From positions 518,501 to 582,500 of the forward strand of contig JAXBDG010000011.1 in assembly GCA_036320915.1 (NCBI GenBank): a DNA stretch of 64,000 nucleotides. The letters are read 5' to 3'. The stretch's first letter is position 1, and each line of letters begins with the position of its first letter. This DNA is from Linnemannia elongata (Eukaryota > Mortierellomycota > Mortierellomycetes > Mortierellales > Mortierellaceae). Under the pieces are notes generated by a model that ran no database searches, was not told where the DNA came from, and was given only the letters and a program-made list of their open reading frames with translations. The translations under genes and the position numbers were made by a program. Shown piece after piece: positions 12,287 to 25,005 of the stretch.

Positions 12287-13034
12287 TGTAATAAAGACAT
12301 GTGTGACTGGTAAGAAGGCTCATTTTTTTTGCCTTTCCATCCTTTCGATCGACTTGTCTCTGCAGAGACGAAGAGGGGGGAGGACACATCGTCGACTTGC
12401 TTTTGCTTGGGGATACCAGTGACAACTGGATGTACCACTTGGAATAGACACAACACAAGTAGAGAATAAAGAAGAAAAGGAAATAACATTGTTCGATTTT
12501 CATCGTTTCTTTTTTTTCTTTTTTACCAGCCGTCTCGAGGGCCTTGTGTGCACAAAGGATATAGGGGTCCATTTGGTCGATAGATACGAGTAATAGAAGT
12601 GGTACCCCCTCATTTTCACCCAAAGAATGATCGGCGATCATCGAAAGGTCAATCCCCGCCCAGGCACCATCACCATCACCCACTGGCTTTAATTTCATGT
12701 TGGTGTGATCCCAGGCACCATCACTGATCACTTTATTAGTTTCGCAGAGTGCACTTACAATAATTTTCGATCAGAAATAAAAAAAAGGACCGCGGTAGAA
12801 AGAAGAAAAATAATATTCTCGGACAACACTGACTCCCCTTCACTCCTCTTGCTACTCGAGCAGGTAGCCCAAGTGAGGGACGATTGCAATAAGCATATAG
12901 AAGGAGAGAATATAGAGGTAGAGAGGTATAAGGAGGAGAGAGGCAATTGACTTGGAGGGGAAGGAGGGGGGAATGGAATGGAACAAGTATGTGCACAAGT
13001 CCTCAGGTTTTTGGCACAGAGATTTTTATCATTT

Positions 13035-13345
13035 CCCTTCCCCCTTTGACCCCCTCGCCCTTTTCTCTCTCTCTGTTCACCTCTCCTCCTACCCTCTCAG
13101 CCTCTTTGAGCCTTCCGCACCCTTTTTTCAATCGCTCTTCTCTTCTCTTCTCTTCCCTTCTTGCCCTGTCCTTAGTCCCTTACCTCTCTCTCCTTTCCTC
13201 CTTCGTTCTTCATTCACTCTCCTCTCTCCTACTCTCGCTCTCATCCATCAGTCACCTCTTTTTTCCCTCTCTTTGTCCTTATTTTTCAGGTCATCATCAA
13301 CAGGAGCTCCTACACCTGCCTCCCAACCTCCCTTTCATTAACGAC
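13035..13345 (+). other. C/T-rich leader tract of the BEACH-like gene
   Basis: About 310 bases almost without purine runs (tctctctctgttcacctctcc-like). The same kind of tract precedes the starts of the protease, PFK-2, Uds1-like, Bem2-like and C2H2 genes, always pyrimidine-rich on the coding strand. Confidence 0.6.
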
Positions 13346-13667
13346 TCTCTCACTCGCTCCTCTCTCTCTCACACACACAGTCGGCGGTCGACACCAGGCC
13401 ACGTTCTAAGCACAAGTAAATAAACCCTGCAGACACACACAGACACACACATACAACTTACGACAAACAAGGCACTCCTTTCTTGTGCAGCAAAAAACAC
13501 CCGATGACTTCAACAATCGACAATTCACAGGACTCACCCACAACTAAGGACAACCAGAGAAACATCAGTACCAATTGTCATAAGACAAGCATACAGCAAA
13601 AAAGTTAACCCTCAACCCCGTGCGACCCTTTTCTTCTCTTCTCATTTTTTTGCCCTTGTCTTAGTCG

Positions 13668-13668
<1 letters not shown>

Positions 13669-13705
<37 letters not shown>
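13669..13705. repeat. Poly-T tract, 37 bases
   Basis: An uninterrupted run of 37 T lies about 200 bases before the start of the BEACH-like gene. Its length in the assembly may be unreliable. Confidence 0.9.
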
Positions 13706-13707
<2 letters not shown>

Positions 13708-13881
13708 ATTTCTTCCATCGATCGACGTGCGACAGGAGAACAACTAAAAAAAAAAAAAGCATCGGCCACACACAAACCATCGGTCTTTTTTATTCGACAA
13801 ACAGCCATAGGGACTGGAGCATCGCAGTCAACTGATCCCCCTCGATAATCAGAAACAGACCGCCCTACAGCCAGCCAGCGC

Positions 13882-13905
13882 ATGCATCAGGATCCTTCAG
13901 TATGA
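13882..13905 (+). promoter_or_regulatory. Eight-codon uORF overlapping the start codon by ATGA
   Basis: ATG CAT CAG GAT CCT TCA GTA TGA: the stop overlaps the main ATG (ATGA) of the BEACH-like gene. If the mRNA starts upstream, this could lower translation or force reinitiation. Use is inferred, not shown. Confidence 0.45.
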
Positions 13906-16900
13906 AGAGTGTCCGCCAAAAATGGGCCTCCCACAAGACGTACAGACGGATTCAAAGGACTTGGCAAGAGTATATCAGTGTCGAGAAAAGGCAAGTGCTC
14001 CTACAGAACTAGCTTGCAAACACCATGGCAGGAAGTGTATGTGTGGGGGAAGGAGAGGCTCGGAGCAATTCTCAGTCCCTCGTTTAGTCCTGTCTCTGTT
14101 CGACGTGGCCGTTGCAAGGAGCATGGAAAATGTCGAGGAGGGAAAAAAAAAAGGCAGAGAGCTCACGACTGGAGAGCCATTCTCAAGAGCAACCAGGAAG
14201 GGCATCAATCTCGCTTGGACGATCAAACCAACTAGTCGAGTTAGCGCGGGTTTTGCGGAGGGAGCTCTCTTAGTGTTCAGGGACTGATCAGAGTTACTTC
14301 GGCTTGGTACTTGACAGACAATGGGATTTTGACAAGGCGGGGGGTATCGATATACCAGCCAACCCTAGCCCTTCTACACAACACGATCAAGTATTTTATT
14401 GCGAGTACCATCCTCACTCGTTTATGTGCGCTAAATAATACTGTTTCCACTAATTCCCTATCTCCTTTCTTCTTTTGATCCGTAACAGTGATGTCCAGAA
14501 CGTAGCTCAAAAACTCAATGTATTCTTGGACACATTCGACGAGGCATATCGGGAGGTTGTCCTTCAGGCAGAGCTGGAGCAGACGGAAATGTCAATTGAA
14601 AGGATCTATAGCGACTGCTCCGAGGTCATGATCACCCTATTCAACTCCATTGAAAGGTACACTAGCAGGACATCGAAAATCCAACATGCGGAAACGGACA
14701 GCCTGTAACAGTTTTTTTTTCTTCTAATCCGCCTAATTGCTTACTATTTCTTTGCCATGACAATAGAGAGTTCTGTCTGAAGAAGGCTGATCGGGCGAAT
14801 TGTATGCAGGAACCGTTGAACAAGGCACTGGTGCTGATCAGCCTTATCCTGAAGGTGTGTACCTTTTTTTTTTTTAACCAATTCAGCACAGAAAATTACA
14901 ATTTTTCGAACAAAAGCCCTGTGTCTGAGCCATGTTCTAATATGGCTTGGCATTTTATTTTATATTTTCTTCATAGGAGGAAAAGTATCGACGTCAAGTG
15001 GCAGAGGCACCCGACTTTATTTCTCGGTTGCTGGCATTGCTGGAGAAACCAGGATCCCCAGAGAGCAAGGTTCTGCTCCTCCGCATCGTTGCAACCATCG
15101 GCGAGAGTGACCGCAACAAGATTGAAATTGGTAAGTGTATTGTGAGCCCTTGGGCTTTGCTTGTCTTTGTCTTTTATTAGTCACCCTTGGCAAAAGGCAA
15201 CACTAATTGGCTGACCTAAATCGCACATACTTGTTGTTCACCTTAATTCATCTGCACTACCACAGCCAAACTAGAGGGATACAAGAAGATTTTGCGGCTG
15301 TTGATCACGGACAACCCAGAGCTCACTCAGGAGGTCGTTCGGACCGTCAACCACCTTCTAGAGTTTAACGACGACCATCCCGACGTTGCAGATTTGGCAC
15401 TTGTCACACCAGGACCAACAACACCCATCTCCAGTCCCTTGCTATCGCCTTCAGCCAAGCCTACAGCCATGGCTATCGGCTTCAGCCCTAAGTCTATCCT
15501 CTCTCGCTCCTCTGTCCAACTGACACGTCCATTTCAGCCGCAATCGCAGCATTCATCCCTCCCTCCCCGACCAAAGTCATTAATTATGGACCGACACCTT
15601 TCAAGAGGATCCTCGCCTTTCGACTCTCCCCGACGACAAAGTAGTGCCTCCTCGCTCAAGACCATGACCAGCATAGACCGGGTTTCGCAGGCGATTAGCG
15701 AAGTCAGAGGGATCTTTGTTCAGGAACTCGGAAAGATATTTCCACAGCTCAAGGATCAGGATGGTCTAGGTATTCTGGGCATGGGCCACGATGAGACCGG
15801 AACGACAAACACGGAGCGACACTATATACCCAACGAGGAGCAAATCCAGTTCACAATTGCGTACTATTCCCAACTTGTCGGACAGGATGGGGCAGACTTT
15901 GAGGAGGAAGGCTCACCGGAGCTAAAAGAGCCATCAGAACCCACAGAGCCCCCGGAGCCTCCGGAGCCGCCAGCTACGATAACAAAATCGACACTCCTAC
16001 AGCCACCCAATCCGACTAACCAAGGATCAGGACCTGCATCAGGAGGATTGTCAAAGTCGGAGAAACGTAGTTCGCTGAAGAAGATGATGTCCAACCCGGA
16101 TTTTCGCGTCGCAAAGAGGCCGGCACTCGAAGCTCGTCGTAATTCGGAGGAAAGGATCTACTCAGAGGTGTCAAAGGCGACTAGAGGAGCGGCGGTTGAG
16201 CTGGCGCAAGAAGAAGAGTATTTGAGAAAGAGTCAACCCGATAACGTCCTCAAGGTAACATTTTGCGATCTACGATATGCAAAAATGGACAGTGTCCATA
16301 AAATAAGCCACGCGCCATAACTGATGTTTCATTATGTCCGCTGATTATTAGGAGTTTATGCGGACACAAGGCGCGTTGCGGTCATTGATGACCATCCTTG
16401 GCGACAGCTCTTCGGCTCAACAAAACGTCAGTATCTCCAAGAAGGCGGCAAAACACTCCATATCAACAGGAACTCGGCTAGCGACCAAAATTGACATCAT
16501 GGAGACAGTGTGCAAGGTCCTGTTCCAGAACTCGGCAAACCAGCTGGAGTTCAGATCGATGGATGGTTTCTCGACACTTCTCAAAGTCTTTGACGAGATC
16601 GTGGTTCCAAGCGGAGGTACCAAACCAACAGAGTCCGAATCCACACCAGTTGTCCAGGATCCCTCAAGCATAGGCTCTTTGGCGCCAGAATCCGGACGAA
16701 GAGAGTTGTCGGGCATTGTGGAGTCATCATTTCCAGGATCGGTTCCAATGATGACGGGCGGGACGAGCAAGAGGTCTCTTCTGTTAAAGTCGCTATTGGC
16801 CGTTTTCTTCGATCTCGCCTTGGACGGATCAGCACGAGACATGGTACAAAACACGGATGCCTTCCACTTTCTCTTCAGACTCATGCTGGAATCCAAGCAA

Positions 16901-19900
16901 CTCGACATCCGCCAGCAGGCTTTGTACTCGATCCAGGACCTGATTTCCCTCAACGCTCTAAATGCAGTGGCAGCGTGGCGGTGTGGTGAGATTGATGGCA
17001 TGATTGGGTTGCTCCGGGAAGCCCTCGGTGTCCGGCCAACGAGTGGGACGTTGCGGGAAGCACAGTGGGAACTTGGTCATCGGTTAGGGCTGGACACGCA
17101 GCATGCCAATGCCAAAAGCGTAGTCTTTACTGGCTTGACATACTTTGACAGCTTTGTGGTGTCAGAAGATACGGCTGTGCTAGCGGAGACTATCGAGGAT
17201 GGATCACCGGTCTACCAATACGTGATTGCAGTCACGAGGTTGCTGGAGTACATGTCTGTGATGCTGATCCAGGACAACGCTTACATCCTATATGTAAGTC
17301 CACACCTTTTGTAATCCTATGGTAAGATGTCTAATGTTTGTACAACTCCATTTTACTGACCGTTTATCTGTTTGGGGATGCGTTCCTTTTAGGAAATGTC
17401 ACGGTTGCTGATGGAGATCGAATTCCCTGACGATTCGTCCATCATGATCAACATCATACTCCGGTCTGTTGGCAGGATCGTGGCCGACATGGTCGCAAGA
17501 GGCGTGCCGGTCGAGGAGAAGTTTGCCAGCATATACCAACAAATCGTTCGTCGGATGCTTGATAGCCAACGAAAGAGCAACTCGCTGCCACCAGGGAGTC
17601 ACAACGACGAGCAGGAGCAGGAGCTGAGGGACTGTGTTCACACCGAGCAAAGACTTTTGGCATTGCACACTCTGGGCCTGGTATTGAAGGGCATGAGCAA
17701 CAGTGTCGTTGTATTTGACCTTTTGCAGGGATTTGAAACGCTGACGAGCGCGATTCTTTTGGAGAAGCGGTCCTGTCATCATGGCCACAACTCGACAGAG
17801 ATCGCCACTACGTACGCAGCATCGCTAGCGAACTCCAACCTCTGCCAGGATTGCTTCCGTTCCGACATTGTGATCTCAGACCTTGCGCTTTGGCTGTTCC
17901 GCGAGTTGGTTCTTCAGGACATTGACCACAGCTCAGTCGTCACCTGGATCATCACCATGCTAAAGTCGACCCTCTCTGGCATCGAAGAGCTGCGAAGGCA
18001 AAGCGATGCGACAAAGTTCACAAGCAAGTATAACCAGACCTTTCTTCAAGTGCAGCCAGAACTACAGCTGGATCAGGCGCACGCATTGTTGGCCTACCTG
18101 TACACCAAGATTTGCGCGACTGTCTCACTCGTCTTTCGGAAGAGTGGCGACACCAAGCTTGCATTTGGCGAAGCCTGTGGCATGCAGATTCTTCTGAGTG
18201 TTCTGAGCGTAAGTGTTCACCATTTTTTTATGGAGCATTGCTCATCAGCAGTGTTACTTCTGTTAAAAGGTTCATACAGCTAACAGTTTACCCTTTTAAT
18301 GATTACAAAATTGACATAGAGCGCCCAACACCCGGATATCGCTACGGCAGCCTTGGTTGCCATTGGTGACTTTTTTGCAGGATATGAGAGGACGAAGGCC
18401 TTGCTCGGTGATAGTTTTGGATACGATGGATTTCTCGAGATCGTTCTGGACTCTTGCCGCCCCCTTGACAAGTATGACCAGCTCTGTATTTCTCTCATTT
18501 TGAATTGCTATGGTCTTCAACGTTGGCATGATTTCTAACTAGATTTCACATTTGTTGTGTAGGGTGTGCTGTGAGATTGTACTGGAGGTTGCTACAGTCG
18601 GGAACGTCATGTCAACAAAGTCGCGCCCACACGTGGAATCGGGCAGCTCGATTTACTGCACCGAAATTTGGCCATTCATTGCAGGACTCTTGGACCCTCA
18701 GATGCTATTCCATGCCGCTCTTCCTTTCACGAGCCCTCGAAAGGTGGGCGAGAGGAACTCGTTTAGAGTTCCGACATCTTTACCATCCTACCTAAGGACT
18801 GACCGCCAGGGAGCATCGATGGCCTATCGGACAAATGGACGTGGTACCCCCTCGCGACCCAGCAGTGTCTACCTGGAGGAGAATATCGACTTTTCGGCTA
18901 CGGGAATCCCCACCGTTCCTTCGCCCGCCTTGGGCTCGTCTACCGCCTCATCAATCGTTTCCGGCAACACTGGAGCCACATCGAGTGGCAACAATCGTTA
19001 CAGCATTTTCGGAATCTCGCCTTGGTCAAGTGCCGCCCCACCTCATATCTCAGTGTCCTCTGCTCAGGAGCAGACTGATGGCATGGGATCTATACCCCAG
19101 TTGATGGAGCCATTCGATCCTTCTGACGCTGGGTCGTCTCGCAGGGGGAGCATGCACCTTCAGCGCAGTGGTAACTCGACGACATCCCTCTCCGGCCATG
19201 AGGGCTATATTGGCGAACCCAACCCGTCCGGACCTACGACTTCTCCTAGTAACCCACCCAGTCAACCCGCCAATGGTAAAGGTGGTGTCACCAATCGCAA
19301 GCGGAGTAACTCTCGTAATCTTGGCGGCTTTGGACTGAACACAACCAACCTCGGATTCCAGTCTGTGATTCCTTCGGAGAGACTTGCGTTCAAGCAGCTT
19401 GCAGGAATCGTGTTTCGAGATGCGGATGCAGCCAGGATGACACTACGCCTCCTTGGTCGGATCGTCGAGTGCAATAACCCAAAGCTGGCGACTGACTATT
19501 TCAACCTTTTAATGCTGCTCATGGAGGTCACCCCGCGAAACAAGGAGCTGCTCGGGAGCAACCATGGCCTTCGGTTCATGCTCCAGATGCTGTTCAGGAG
19601 AGGTCGGCAGCAACACGGCCTCGGGATGAACCCGCCTGGATACCCATACCTTCCTAGGGCTACAGACCCACCATATGTTGACCTTGTCCCGGCCATGGGT
19701 GCTTACGACATTTCCGTGGAGGATGTTCGGATGCTCTTTGATGCCGTTTACGATCCTTTGGACATGTTCTTCCGGTTGACTGCAGACTCGACCCAGACCG
19801 TGTCGACTCGTTCAGGCGCCATGCGTGACTCGTTGGGACCTCTTCCAGAGCTTCCGACCACCTTTGAGAAGTCATCTGGATCCAGGAGGAACTCTTCTGG

Positions 19901-22900
19901 CCGGCCGCGCTCAGAATCTGCAGGCGCTGTGACACCGTATACAGGCAGGAGACCGGGTGGAAGGCTCCAGGGTACCGGCGCAAGCACTTTTACCGGTATC
20001 CAGTTCAACCCGTTGTTCATTGGAGAGATGGAACAGCAGATGATGTACGCGATCGAGAAGATTTCGGAGAGGGTCGACCCACCAGCCTACTTCAACTTCA
20101 ATGGAATCAACGCCAGTCTGACAACACATCCAGGAACGGTCGAGAAGGCCGTGTCGGCCAAGGGTGGATATACCGTAAGCGTGTGGGTCAAGGTGACGGC
20201 GTTCCTCGAGAAAGAGACGGGTCTCTTTTGCTACGAGGAGGAGAACGGCACTAGGACCATCTTTGAGCTCTACTTCAAGTCGCTGGATCAGTCGAACCGA
20301 TACTGTCTCTGCGTACGAACACAGCATTTCCCGTCGCCTCCAGAGGATTTTGTGTTTGATCGCTTTGACTTTGCAGAGACAGGCATCTGGCACCACGTCG
20401 TCTTTGTTCACCACAAGACGATGAAGCTAATGGTCGATGGGTGCGTGATTCAATCGTACGGGACCTTCAACCAGCGCCGACAGGACAAGGAAGGAGGAAT
20501 GATTGGCGTCCTTGGCCGGAAGGGACGTAACAGTATGTCGAATTTTATACCCAGTTCTCCAGCGCTCAACGATGGCAACTCGTCTACAATGTCGTCAGGT
20601 GTTACTCATCCTTATGAGATTGCTCAGCATTCGGCACCTGTCACTTCTGCGTCCTCGGTCTCCTCGGGTACCCAAAACCAGCAGACCCAGCAACAACAGT
20701 TGGCCCAGCAAGGAAGCACACAGGAACCGTCGCTTGGATTCTTTTGTGGACAAGCAGGGAAAGTCCACTTCCTTCATGGGGAATGGGACCAGGCGACTGC
20801 CGAAAAGGTGTACAACTTGGGACCCGCTTCGACTGATTCTTGGAAGTCTCACGACATCAAGACCCCTGTCATCGCCGTCCTGGACCCGGAAGATTTCAAG
20901 AGCGATCTGGAAGGCCCTGCTTCCGGAACAAGCAACCTTTCTAGCACTGGTACTGGATCTGCAACAGGAGGCCAGAGGAGAAACCTTGCGCACGGTGTCA
21001 TCCAGGGAGGTATTACCATCCACAAGACCTGCGCGATGAGGAACCTGATCGGTCAAGTAGGAGGAATTCAGCTGTGTTTCCGCTTCCTGGAGATGAGTCC
21101 GTCGCACCTGCAACTCGTTGGGCTCCGCGTCATTTCCAACTTGCTCTATAAGTCTCCTGAGAACATTTCTCAGTTCCAGAACGAGTTAGATGGCTACGAG
21201 TTGATGTATGAGCTGTTGAGCAACACCGCCTCGGAACTCTCGATCGACCACTTTGGCGTCCTTTTCGACATTGCAATCAACGGCATGATCAAAGATGAAC
21301 ACCTCATTCTCTCGAGCATGCCTTGTGTCCAACTGATCCTCCGACTTTTGCCTGGCACCGTTGACTCTGTCCAGAGCTACATTCTCCGCACGTTAGTGGA
21401 TCTGTTGGTCGAGTCACCCGAGAATATGCGGCTCTGGAGGGCATCGTTCGGGATGACCACGCTTTTCCAGCTGTTCAGGACCCTCCCAGCACATCTTCGA
21501 CCATTTTTGATGTGGACCTTGGAATCCATGATGGATGGGATGTCTGTTCAGGAACTGGGCTTGCTGATCGGGTTCATTGGCCATGAGGAACCAAATCTCT
21601 TTGAAGTCCGTAGGGACATCATTGAGATGCTCTTCAAGCGCATGACGACGGACCACGTTCTTGTGGATCTGTTGGGCTCAGGCTTGGAGGGAGTGACGGT
21701 TATGATCGGACTTCTGGACTCGCCCAACGAACATTTCCGCATTCTGGTCTTAAAGATGATCGGCATTCTGTTGAGCGACAACACCAAGTCCGGTAAGGCT
21801 GCTCTGGACAAGCCCAACATTGGAATCGGTCTGATCAGATCTACCCTGGAAAAGTACCAGCTTTCGATGGATGTCATCCAAGTCCTGCTGGGCCTTGCCC
21901 AGAACAGCTACCGCTGCGACCCCAACTTTCGTTCGCAGGAGAAGGGATCGACCACAGGTGGGAGAAAGTCGGGAGACCGGAAGAGCAACGTCAGTCAGTG
22001 GCCGCCCGTCGTCATTGCGCCGATTACTCCTGCTACGCCCGTAACCCATGGTCAATCCTTGCCCTCGCCCAGTTTCGAGGCAACACCTGATAGCATCCTC
22101 TCGTCGACACCCGTCAGTTCTGACATCAACGGATCATGGTCGGCTTCTCTAGAATCTCCTGCGTTGTCGAAGGTGGAGACAGGACGACCTGCCGCAAGGA
22201 AGCACAGGCACTCCAACGCTGCTCACACGCCCTTTGTTAAGACGACCACTCTGCCAACCGAACCCTCGATTGTCAACAGTGCCACCTCAAGTCTAGCAGT
22301 GCCCTCGGCGACCACACTTGCAAGCAATGGAGGAGCCAAGGTCACGGATGAGCTCACCTACGCCAACATGATTAGACTGATTCTGGAACTGACCGGATCT
22401 TTGCCCCACACGGATTTAGTCACACATACTCTGACGGACCTCAAGCGACTTATGACCTCTGAGAACATGAGGATCCTATGGGAGGCAGGTTGGGTGAACT
22501 GGGTAGGCGCGTTCTTGACGGACAAGACCAGGGTCCGAGTCACCTCAGCGGCCGAGAACCTGAGCTATAACCGAGCGATTGGAGTCCTGGACGGGATGAT
22601 GCAGAAGATGATGATCTTTGATCTATCGAGGAAGGGGTCCATCACCGTCCGGAATAAGGGAACGCTTGTCAGTCGGGACGAGGATGTCGGAGTCCAGCTC
22701 CGGTTGACCGAGGCAGCATTGTCGTGGTTCGACAAGAATCCTAATCTCGAGACGGACGCGGCTACGGTGATCTGCAAGGGTCTTGTGATCTTGTTTCGGC
22801 GCGTTGAGGAGCTGTCGCGCAAGTTTGAGGAGAAGCAGCGGCAGGCCGAGAAGGCTCGACAGGTGGCCATGGAGAGAGACCGAGTATTGCAGGCTCAAAT

Positions 22901-24116
22901 CCGGGCTCAGGAGCAAGAACGGGAACGACTTGCACTGGAGGCTGTCTCGTCTGCACTGAACGGGGTTCTGGACAGTTTTGGCGACTCTGACAAGAGCGAT
23001 GAGTCGGACGCCAAGTCGGAACTCTTCAAGGCAGACGAAGGAGATACGGATGCCGAGGAAGTCTCTGTCGAACGTCATGGAGACGAGTCCTCAGGCAGCG
23101 ACATTGCAGATACCAGTCGGATCGGCATCCCTGCGCCTCTCTCTGGATCGACCTCACCAACGTGCTCCAACACGTCAAGCCTCTCGCTCCCACTGTCGAC
23201 AATGTCTGGGACTATGGCGCAGTCAGGAATGAACCAGCAAATCAACTCCCGGGAGATGTACGATGCCTTGGGTATCTCACCCTCACCTTCAGGCAGCCCC
23301 TATGCCTCACAGCACCGTCAACAGCGACACCAGCAACACCATCAGGGTAACCGCCGACATCGCCAGCTGCAGCAGCAACGACCCACCAGCATGTCGTCTT
23401 CGTCTTTGTCCAACTCTTCGACACCTCCTGCGCTCCCAGATCCTACGGGTGCGGTCCTCTTCCACAGCCACGAGCTCACGCTTCATGGAGGCGGTGGCAT
23501 CTACTGGCCGCCTCTGGGGTTGTACGAGCATTTCGCCAACTGCATCAACAACTTGGCGTGCTACAACAACTCTGCGATCCGAGCTGCGATGAAATCAAGC
23601 GGGCTGTTCAAGATCCGCGACAGCTTGCTCGAGAAGCTTGGCAAGCCAGGTGGTGCTTCTGGAGTACCAGGTTCAGGATTCTTGAGCTCGAATGGGACTG
23701 GACCATATGCATACCCACCGTCGTCTTCGTCATTGTCTCAACTCCATCACCACCATCACCACCACCATTCCTCGCCGGCACTGAGTTCTTATGGGTTACT
23801 CCAAGGCCCACCACTTCACCAGTCCGCGTCCATGTCGCTGACAACACACCAGGACTTTGACCACCACCACCATCACAATATCAACAACAGCAATAACAAC
23901 AATCACCACAATGGTAACTACTACACCGCAATCAACAACAATAACTCTCAAAATAGCATCAATAATCCCGCCGCCTACAATAATTACAACACCCCACAAC
24001 CGCCGGGAACTCCTAATGGTCACCAGCAGCAACAGCAGCAGAGAGGCCGCAAGCGTCGTAGTCAAGCCCATGCGCAGACTGGCCTCGAGTTGGGCGCCAT
24101 GCCTCCCATCATCTAG
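13902..24116 (+). CDS. N-terminal half of a BEACH-type scaffold protein, no PH-BEACH-WD40 part
   Basis: Nine exons: 13902-13990, 14489-14656, 14767-14854, 14977-15130, 15266-16254, 16352-17293, 17393-18208, 18320-18471, 18563-24116; 2983 residues. The N-terminal 1100 residues are armadillo-like helical repeats. After a Ser-rich linker come the segment VECNNPKLATDYFNLLMLLM and a concanavalin/LamG-like domain (about 1620-1780; TVSVWVKV, GIWHHVVFVHH, LMVDG). More helical repeats with IGQVGGIQLCFRFL follow, then a charged coiled coil (about 2545-2600), and finally His-, Gln- and Asn-rich tails. This order matches the N-terminal halves of WDFY3/SPIRRIG/LvsA-type BEACH proteins, which act in membrane traffic and autophagy. 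The PH-BEACH-WD40 half is absent: a stop follows GAMPPII and the next gene lies on the other strand. Intron 1 is 498 nt and starts with GC. A uORF overlaps the start. Exact function is unknown. Confidence 0.85.
13991..14488 (+). other. GC-AG first intron, 498 nt
   Basis: The first intron of the BEACH-like gene begins GCAAGT instead of GTAAGT and ends CAG. At 498 nt it is about five times longer than the usual intron here. A small exon inside it cannot be excluded, but none is needed for the frame. Confidence 0.55.
23744..23770 (+). repeat. Histidine-codon run in the BEACH-like gene
   Basis: An imperfect CAC/CAT repeat encodes eight consecutive His. Further His and Asn codon runs follow at about 23860-23990. 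This is a codon-repeat low-complexity tail. Confidence 0.8.
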
Positions 24117-24347
24117 TTCTTTTCTCTCTCTCTCTCAGTCTCTCTTCTACTTTTTGTCCTTTTTTCTTTTTTCTTTCTGTTTCTCAACCTAATTCTTAAT
24201 TCATTCTTTGTTGCGTGTCCATCCATCATTCGCTTCCGAAAAACCACCTTGTTTTGCTTTTTTCTCTTTCTATTTCATTTCTCCTTTTTGTTTTCTCTAT
24301 TTTGTTAAACAACACTACAATATTAAAAAAAGATAATTATAAATATA
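24117..24347. terminator. Short convergent 3' spacer, BEACH-like / Bem2-like
   Basis: 231 bases between two facing stop codons. T-rich after the BEACH-like stop, with AT-rich ttaaaaaaagataattataaat next to the Bem2-like stop, fitting poly(A) signals for both strands. The two 3' UTRs probably meet or overlap. Confidence 0.45.
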
Positions 24348-24974
24348 CTATCCAAAGACAATGGTTTTCCTTCGCTGATCCTTCATAGCCCGATCGTTGT
24401 TCTCCTTCAACGATCCTCCGGTTCCCGCTGTCGTTCCTGAGTTAGCAGTTGTAGTGGTAAAGGAAGGTGTCAAGGGGGTCGAAGGAGCAGCCGAGAGGAC
24501 ATAGACTTCCTCTTCCTCCTCATACTCGTCTTCATCACTATCCTCCAAGATCTCTGGAAATTCGCTCTCCTCGTCTTCGTCGTCCTCTTCCTCATCCGCA
24601 CAATCAGCAGCGACGCCCTCCACCACCTCACTCTCACCTTCCACCTCGACAGCAGCACCCTCCTCCTCATCCTCGACATCAAATAGCCAATGATACTGCA
24701 AGATCATATTCCTGACAATATTCTGCTGATGCCCCAAATTCTTCATACTTGTCGCGAACGAGTTTGCTGAGGTCCCACCAGGGCGGAGTAGAGTCGGCCC
24801 AAAGACAATCGCAAGGTTTGTGGCGTACATATGGTTGATTTCTTCATAGTCCGTCACACGCTCGAGGTGCTCGATGATCCGTTTGAGGAGGATATAGTTG
24901 GGGGGTGGGAGGGTCCTGATCAGGTCTTTCATTGTTAGCAACCTTTCGTCATAATCCTCCAGAGCTATTTTTCC

Positions 24975-25005
<31 letters not shown>

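Larger units (their letters stand above)
12287..13901. other. Long intergenic region and C/T-rich leader before the BEACH-like gene
   Basis: No gene is supported in these 1.6 kb. After the 3' end of the unknown gene comes an A-rich region, then from about 13030 to 13350 a strongly C/T-rich tract, a CA-rich stretch with few G (about 13420-13610), and a 37-base T run. Several open frames on both strands are simple-sequence artefacts with no protein-like composition. Confidence 0.5.

Noticed and set aside
12180..12731. 183-codon open frame on the minus strand
   Set aside because: It overlaps the last exon of the unknown gene and its 3' region; the product is low-complexity and has no protein-like pattern.
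13922..14287. Open frame of 121 codons inside the long first intron of the BEACH-like gene
   Set aside because: Basic, Ser-rich composition, no resemblance to BEACH proteins, and the flanking exons already join in frame.
23744..23770. His run resembling an affinity tag or vector sequence
   Set aside because: CAC and CAT codons are mixed and sit among other natural His/Asn codon repeats; no vector features nearby.
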